Of a DNA stretch of 64,000 bases, positions 42,601 through 64,000 are shown piece after piece. The number at the start of each line of letters is the position of its first letter. The stretch's first letter is position 1. Source of the DNA: Dromaius novaehollandiae. Its lineage: Eukaryota; Chordata; Aves; Casuariiformes; Dromaiidae. The notes below the pieces were generated by a model. The model was given only the letters and a program-made list of their open reading frames with translations. It made no database searches and was not told the origin of the DNA. The stretch lies in the NCBI RefSeq assembly GCF_036370855.1, contig NC_088117.1:2976001-3040000 (forward strand), written 5' to 3'. Both the position numbers and the translations under genes were made by a program.

Positions 42601-44838
42601 GCTGCCTTTGCTCTGCTGTTCAGTATAGTAAGGAGCGTCTGAAGGGGAAACCGGCCGACTGCATTAGCCCTGGGCGCTTCGAGGGGCATCGCTGGGCAGA
42701 AGGCAGCAGCGAGGCGGGCGCTTCTCCTGCAGCCCCGCGGAGCCCAGCAGGAAGGCTGCTTCGAGGTGAAAAGGTTTCCTTTAAACGCATTCAATTTCTG
42801 GCTTTTGCTGTAAGGAAAGGTTTAGTTTTGCCTTTAGGAAATCCCGGGGGATCGGGGTCCTGCGCGTCTTACTGGGAAGTGCTGCGGGAAGCCCAACGCG
42901 GCAGCTTTGTGTGCGGTTACTGTGTCTGTTTGTGCAAAACCTGCTGTGTCCGAGCGCGCGAAGACTTTGCAGCAGACCCGGCAGCGCTGCAGTTCTGCCG
43001 CGCCAAAGCCAGGCTTTATTTATCGGGGAATCACAGCCCTCGTTGCGCACCCGCCGGTTCAGCATCGCTTACTTGAAGTGCAGGAGCTGTCTGGTCAGCT
43101 CCTGGGGGGTTGTCCTGCTTTTGCCACGATTTTGCAGAGCACTTCGGGAAAGACACATGTGTTTCACTGGACTTAAACACCCCTTTGCTATGGCTAAATA
43201 AAAGGTGTGCGTTATTATTGCTATTATTTGGCACTGCATCGGGGTGCTCCCTATGGGCACTGCACAAACATGCAGCGAATAGAAGTTAATGACCTAAAAC
43301 AGCTGAAATTGCTTTCTCTCTAAAATATGTTGCCTTTGCATGCAAAATCCTCATAAAAGACACATCTGATAATGTGTCTTTACTGCTGTTTTATACAGCT
43401 GATACCACTGTAATTAAAAAATCAGAATTAAGGTCTTAGCTTTTTCCTAGAACTTTATTTTGCAGGTGAGAAAACTTCCCGTGTTGTCTTGTTGTCAAAG
43501 AAAAAACGTATTTGTTCCTAATGTACTGAAACAGTTTGCAAACTCCATCTCGGTCTGACTGAAAGACGTGATTTACCAGATTAATACTGCCCCTGAACTG
43601 TGAGATTTATTTTCCTTTATATCTTTTGAACATGCAGACTCACGGAGAGAACAGGCAGAGATTAGCTAGGCGTTGCTAATTGCTAATCACAAAGGCTCTC
43701 GGGGTAAAATTAGAAAGGGAACGTTTGGTAGAAAACTGGCGCCTCTCACTTGTTGCTTCCAGGGTTTGGTTTTCAAGTTTTTGTGGGCAGAGACTTGAAG
43801 TACTTTTTTTTTTTCCTTTGCTAGAAGCAGCTTGATTCTTTTTTCCTGATTTTTATTAGCAAAACAACCTACATGCCCGGAAGATGGGAATGCTAATGTA
43901 CACCTAGCCGATCCAATCCAATTAGTGTGTCTCGAGCTAACCGTAATCCAATTACTGTACACGGCAATTCCCTGACATTGAAACTGGCTTGTTGGCAGTG
44001 CCCTTCTTTGCGTGCCGTCGCGGTGGGTGTCTCTCCGGAGCCGGGGTTGGCATCGCGCGCAAGGCGGACTCGTTTCCCAGAAGGGCGGGAGTGTGGGGAC
44101 GGCTCTTTGCTTTCCTCTCTCCCGCTTTCTGCCCAGCCTGTGACCCGCAGTGCGGGTGGGAGGCTCAGTGCATCTGCTGAGGGATTTAGCAAGATGGTCT
44201 TGCTTAGCCTGGACCTGGGCTGGAGGTTGGACATGGAAGCTGCTGTTCCCAAACCATTACTTGGCCTAAGCTGAGACCAGCTGAGGCTTTACATTAAGTC
44301 AGGCTGAACGAGTTGAGTTCAGGCTGCCCGTGACTGACGTTGTCTTGGTCTAAAGCCGCAGTCACATCAGTCGGCTGTACAAACCCAAGTCTGAAGTTGT
44401 TTGCATCAGCCGGTCTGGAAATTGGGATCTCCAGGGAACCTGGAAGCCAAGACCGTGGTGGCTGGAGATATTCCCCAGCCTCGTGTCCAGTGGTCGAAGA
44501 GCATCAGCCCCCGCAGGCTCTCAGCTTGGGGGTCTGTCTTCTTGGCTCACTTGCTGATTTCCATGAAACACCTAAGAACCTAATGTTTTTTAGATCTGTC
44601 AAAGTTATTTGGAATTGGCCAGCTCAGAGACAGAAGGCTCAGTAACCTCAGTTTTGAAGGTCTTGCTCTAAGCAGGGGTTTTGCCTAGAGACCACCACAC
44701 GTCCCTTCCTCTGATTTCTTCTTTTCTGGTTCAAAATGAGGTTAAAATGTCAGTGCTGTGTTATCAGCACCTCATCCTGGGTGCGTAACACAGAAATCTC
44801 TGCGGGCTCCCGGTAACGTCGTGTCTCCTGACCTTCAG
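42600..44838. other. Region between BSPRY/WDR31 island and WDR31 first coding exon
   Basis: No coding exon recognised. Homeodomain-type motifs cluster at 43660-43690 (GATTAGC, GCTAATTGCTAATC) and 43905-43960 (CCAATTAG, TAATCCAATTAC). AATAAA occurs at 43197-43202 without an evident gene. An acceptor-like CCTTCAG at 44838 could begin the WDR31 exon that holds the start codon. Confidence 0.4.
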
Positions 44839-44927
44839 GCTGTGTCGCAGCAGCAAGCGCCGAGCTGCTGGTGCTGTGATGCCCGGCCCGGCTCGCTGGG
44901 GTTGGAGCCGTGCGCTTTGGCAGCGCT

Positions 44928-52138
<7,211 letters not shown>

Positions 52139-54633
52139 CTGCGGCGACCCGTCCGGCAGAGACTGGCTCGCTCGGAGCAGCTTTGTCGAGCCCGGCCTGC
52201 TGCCTGCCGGCACCCGCAGAGCGGCGCCGGTGCCGAGCCGCCGGGGCGCTGGGATTTATTCATTTCATTTTGTAGCTCCTGGAAAACAACTAGAACTGTT
52301 TAGAAGGAAAGCCAAATTGTAGGTGCCTTCAGGCTCAATTCTCACTCTTGAAAGAGCTGTGTGTGTTTTATTTACAAAGCATCGACGCAGGCTGGCTGCA
52401 CGCGACGCCGGTTAGGGAAGGAGAGAGATGTGTGCTGCGCCCAGATGGTGGTTTTCAGACGCGACCCCTTGGCAGAGCACTGCTGCCCCACTCTAACAAA
52501 GTTGTTTTTTTAATGGGAGGAGAAAACAGCCTTGGACCATGCGCTGGAGCAGCTGTTTATACCCCACCTGCAATGTGAGTGAATGCACCCAGAGCAGGTG
52601 GGAGAAAATTCATTAGTATCCAGAAGTTCATCTGAGCCAGGTAGACACATGCTGCTGTGCTGCACAGGTGACTGCTCGGCCAGGGTTATCCTGGGCACGT
52701 TAGCACCCAACCCCTTGCATGAGAGCTAAATAAGGGAGCTTTTCCTTTTCTGTACAGCTAGCGAGGCTACATCCAGCCTCACAGCAGGGCTCCTGCGACA
52801 CACTGCTAGAGGACAAGCAGGAGCTGTTACAGCCTGCCAGGTTGTGCACTTTCAGGTTTCTGCCCTTCTCCCCATGGCCTTGCTCTGCAGCCCACCAAGT
52901 CCCCCAGCCCCCGGCAGAATCACACAGGAGGAACCTGGTGAGCATCGGTGCCACAGGCCATCCCAGCCGCACACGGATGCCGGAGGGAATCATTACACCG
53001 CGAGACAGAGGAGCCTCAGGAGAGCCAGAAAGCCCAGTCACACCTCAGGTTGGTGAAATGGCAGCTCTCAGGCTCCAGCCTAGTTGGCGTGGGTCTGGCT
53101 TCTCAGCAGGCAGGCTGGGCCAGGCAGCCCCCCAGGCTCAGCCAAGTGAGGTCAACCTGTCCAGTGCAGAGTAACCTCATTTACGATAGCACAGACCAAA
53201 TACTGGTTGCTCAGAGACGGATCTTAAGGCAGCAAAATAAATTTTAGTAGATACCACAGGAGCTACTAGACTGGCTTGTGAGCAGGTAGCTGAGTATCTA
53301 GCTTATTACACAAGAGGAGATTGCAATTAAGTGTTTTTCTGTTATTCACTGGGTCCCATATCTACATTTTCCTCGGGAATAAAGGTGGCATGCAGCATGC
53401 AGCAGATGCCACTATACTTCTGGAAGGGAGGAGGAACCCACACCACTCTGTCCGCAGGGGGGATGCAGTGATACTGCAGCAGAGTATCGACTCATGAGTG
53501 TGTGTGGGGGGGTGGTTCTTAGAACAACATGATCCCCAAATGCATTAAGACAAGTATTAAAAGCAGAACTGTGTTCCATTTTTCCCAAGGAACGTGGACA
53601 GCTGCTTTCCAGGTGACCAAAGGAATATCTTCTCTTCACTCCTGAAGACTTTTAAAGAGAGCAGATAGAGAAATCAAAGTGTGTGTGTATTGTCAAGTAT
53701 GTAATGTCTCTGTCCCTTAGTCAAACCCAGAAGCTAGGGTGCATATTCAGAACACATTTTGGTTTTCCAGAACATCACATTTGCAAAACTTCAAAAGCAA
53801 GTTAAAAGTTTAAACTTTAAACAACAAAAAAGAAAGTTCCTCACAGTGCAAACTAGAACAAGAAAATCCTACAGTGAAATAGCCTGCTCTGTATTAACTC
53901 AGGTGAGACAGCAACCACTTCAACAGTAGGTATCTACATGAATTTGAAACACCTAATTCTTGAGACAGCTCAAGAGGGTATGAGATAGTCTGAGATGCTG
54001 CATGGAAAGTTAAAAAAAAAAAAATCCCTGGCCTTTAAAATCTACTGTGAGTAAATACAAAGGGGATACAGACTTCCATGTTCAGAGGCCAACTTTACAG
54101 ATGTAGAAGGAAGGTACCATTTTCCTGTAACACTGACAGCCAGTATCAAATTTGAAGCCACAGACTTCTACCAAAGGCTCCTGGGAAACAGAAGGTAAGA
54201 AGGATGTTACTAGGGGCTGTACAACACACTATACTTGAAGAGTTATGTGGCTATCTACAAATGTTTAAAAACAGACTGGAGAAAATCTGTGAGACTGGCT
54301 TGGAGGCAAGGTGAGACACCCAAGGTGATGCATGTGGGTAGATGGTTCATCTCCAAATTACACAGAAAAACAACATCTACAGTGTAAAAATAAAGTTCTA
54401 AGAAGTGTAAGAAACTCATCCAGGCTTTGATTCCAACCAAGCCCTGGCAAACACAGATGCTTCAAAACCACCTCAACCAGGAAACCAAGAGCAGCCAGTG
54501 ACTACAGCCACCATAATGCATGTTACCATAGCCGATTCCTTTTTTTTTCCTTTAATATAAAAAAGCAAGAATGTAAGAATGTCCGAGTTCAAAGCCATTA
54601 ACATCTCAGTTCCTGTTCATCAGAAACTCTGAG
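52139..54633. other. Convergent intergenic region WDR31 / PRPF4; no RNF183
   Basis: Mammals carry RNF183, a RING and membrane protein gene, between these two genes. I see no RING-type Cys/His pattern or hydrophobic tail in any frame here. Possible poly(A) signals: AATAAA at 53236-53241 (plus strand) and ATTAAA (minus strand) at 54551-54556. Short open frames lack recognisable domains. Confidence 0.55.
54551..54556 (-). promoter_or_regulatory. PRPF4: Candidate poly(A) signal ATTAAA of PRPF4
   Basis: TTTAAT on the plus strand, 78 bases past the PRPF4 stop on the minus strand. Confidence 0.5.
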
Positions 54634-63041
<8,408 letters not shown>

Positions 63042-63414
63042 GGCGGCCGGCACCGGGACACCCGCTGTACTGCGCCGCTCCAAACCAGGCGGCTCGGACA
63101 CCCGCAATCACTTCCGGGGCACCGCGCGGAGCCTGCCGGGAAGATTGGGCCCGAGGGCAGGAAGGGGAGACCGGCGAGAGCGGGGCATGCCGGGAGGTGT
63201 ACCCCACCCGTCCCCGAGCAGCGAGGAGCGCGGGGCATGCCGGGAGGCGTGGCCCCCGCGGAGGGGCGGGGAGCGCGAGGCATGCCGGGAGGAGTGGCTC
63301 CGCGGAGGGGCGGGGAGTGCGGGGCATGTCGGGAGGCGCGGCAAACGGCGCGGCGGGGTGTGTTTTCGCTCCTTGCCAGTGGTGGCGGCTGCGGCGGAGC
63401 GGCGGCGGCGGGCG
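63042..63414. promoter_or_regulatory. Bidirectional promoter PRPF4 / CDC26
   Basis: Only 373 bp separate the two start codons. The stretch is a CpG island with GC boxes (GGGGCGGGGAG near 63262 and 63307) and at least four copies of a CATGCCGGGA-type motif. No TATA box. The same head-to-head arrangement exists in mammals. Confidence 0.8.
63185..63340 (+). repeat. Short tandem promoter repeat with CATGCCGGGAGG core
   Basis: GCATGCCGGGAGG starts at 63185, 63235 and 63280, and the variant GCATGTCGGGAGG at 63324 (spacings 50, 45, 44). Intervening text GGAGGGGCGGGGAG is also repeated. The reverse complement CTCCCGGCATGC resembles the core of the ZNF143-type promoter element (TTCCCAGCATGC). Confidence 0.8.
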
Positions 63415-63832
63415 ATGCTGCGGCGGAAGCCGACGCGGCTGGAGCTGAAGCTGGACGATATCGAGGAGTTCGAGAGCATCCGGAAGGACCTGGAGGTGCG
63501 AGCGGGGCCGGGCGCGGCGGCGCGGCCTGAGGCGGGCCCGGAGCCGCCCCACAGCGCGCGGGGCCGGTACCGGGCCCGGCGCCCTCCCCCCCGCCCCCCC
63601 AGCGGCGGGCGCCTCCCGGGAGCGGGCGGGCTGTGACGCGGCGCCCTTTGCCCTGCAGAGCCGCAAGAAGCAGCGGGAGGACGCGGAGGTGGCGGCGGCC
63701 GGCGAGGAGGCCGCCGTCGCGCTGGGCGCCGACCACAAGAGCCGGGAGCAGATCATCAACGACCGCATCGGCTACAAGCCGCAGCCCAAGGCCGGCGGCC
63801 GCGCCGCCCACTTCGGCACCTTCGAGTTCTAG
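63415..63832 (+). CDS. CDC26: Anaphase-promoting complex subunit CDC26
   Basis: Two exons, 63415-63495 and 63659-63832, join in phase 0 to 84 residues (human 85). The protein starts [20 protein letters not shown], the conserved N-terminus whose acetylated Met and following helix bind the TPR groove of APC6/CDC16, and ends with the conserved [17 protein letters not shown] block and FGTFEF. It is a small structural subunit of the APC/C ubiquitin ligase in the nucleus/cytosol. The middle ([19 protein letters not shown]) is acidic/Ala-rich and variable, as in the family. It is transcribed away from PRPF4 from the shared island. Confidence 0.97.
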
Positions 63833-63933
63833 GGCCGGCGCAGCCCCAGAGAGCTTTTTTATTATTATTATTGTTATTTAAGTTTTCCTCATTAACAGAT
63901 CCGTGAATGGCCCCGGCTGACTGCTTTGTTTTA

Positions 63934-63939
63934 AATAAA
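63934..63939 (+). promoter_or_regulatory. CDC26: Poly(A) signal AATAAA of CDC26
   Basis: AATAAA about 100 bp after the CDC26 stop, followed by a T-rich stretch. Confidence 0.85.
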
Positions 63940-64000
63940 CATGTCTTTTTTTAAAAGTGTGAGAGCTGCTTTCGCTGGCGGCGGAGAGCGCGAGGGCAAG

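Noticed and set aside
40279-42642. A 787-codon open frame on the plus strand, with companions on both strands
   Set aside because: It is formed by the stop-poor C-rich minisatellite and CpG island. The translation is Pro/His/Thr/Arg repeats with no domain, and real BSPRY exons lie on the opposite strand.
43672-43690. RFX X-box for the ciliary gene WDR31
   Set aside because: GTTGCTAA and TTGCTAA are direct, not inverted, half-sites; the second X-box arm is missing.

Overview
The window reads as a gene-dense stretch of a vertebrate nuclear genome. It is most likely a bird (probably a GC-rich microchromosome); a crocodilian or turtle is not excluded. Reasons: introns with GT-AG borders, CpG-island promoters, few interspersed repeats, worn CR1-type LINE ends plus one MIR-type SINE, and proteins close to but clearly diverged from mammalian ones. 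The gene order matches the mammalian block that in human lies on 9q32: C9orf43 - POLE3 - ALAD - HDHD3 - BSPRY - WDR31 - PRPF4 - CDC26, with the same relative orientations. The block fits in about 60 kb here, which I recall as less than half its human span. I see no bacterial, viral or CRISPR features.

Layout: C9orf43 (minus) runs off the left edge. A CpG island at 6.7-8.2 kb precedes POLE3 (plus, 7901-10342). A second GC-rich promoter (about 12.9-13.1 kb) starts ALAD, whose non-coding exon 1 is separated by a 4.9 kb intron from 11 coding exons (17944-24043). HDHD3 starts only about 110-190 bp after the ALAD stop; its coding exon is at 27197-27913 and a 2.3 kb minisatellite fills its first intron. 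BSPRY (minus, 29768-42169) converges on HDHD3. WDR31 (plus, 44928-52138) diverges from BSPRY and converges on PRPF4 (minus, 54634-63041). PRPF4 and CDC26 (plus, 63415-63832) share a 373 bp bidirectional promoter. I assembled exon models by matching family proteins and requiring splice sites and reading phase to agree; all seven complete models close exactly in frame.

Functionally these are mostly unrelated housekeeping genes: DNA polymerase epsilon/CHRAC histone-fold subunit (POLE3), heme synthesis (ALAD), HAD-like hydrolase (HDHD3), epithelial SPRY protein (BSPRY), cilium-linked WD protein (WDR31), U4/U6 snRNP protein (PRPF4) and APC/C subunit (CDC26).

Most notable signals: (1) C-rich minisatellites sit at or beside nearly every CpG-island promoter, and the two largest, in first introns of HDHD3 and BSPRY, carry a CACGTG E-box in most units; (2) an upstream AUG in HDHD3 exon 1 splices in frame to give an Arg-rich N-terminal extension resembling a mitochondrial presequence; (3) BSPRY has no visible B-box; (4) three GATA sites cluster in ALAD intron 3; (5) a repeated CATGCCGGGA motif lies in the PRPF4/CDC26 promoter; (6) ALAD has no canonical poly(A) hexamer before HDHD3; (7) RNF183 is missing from its mammalian position.
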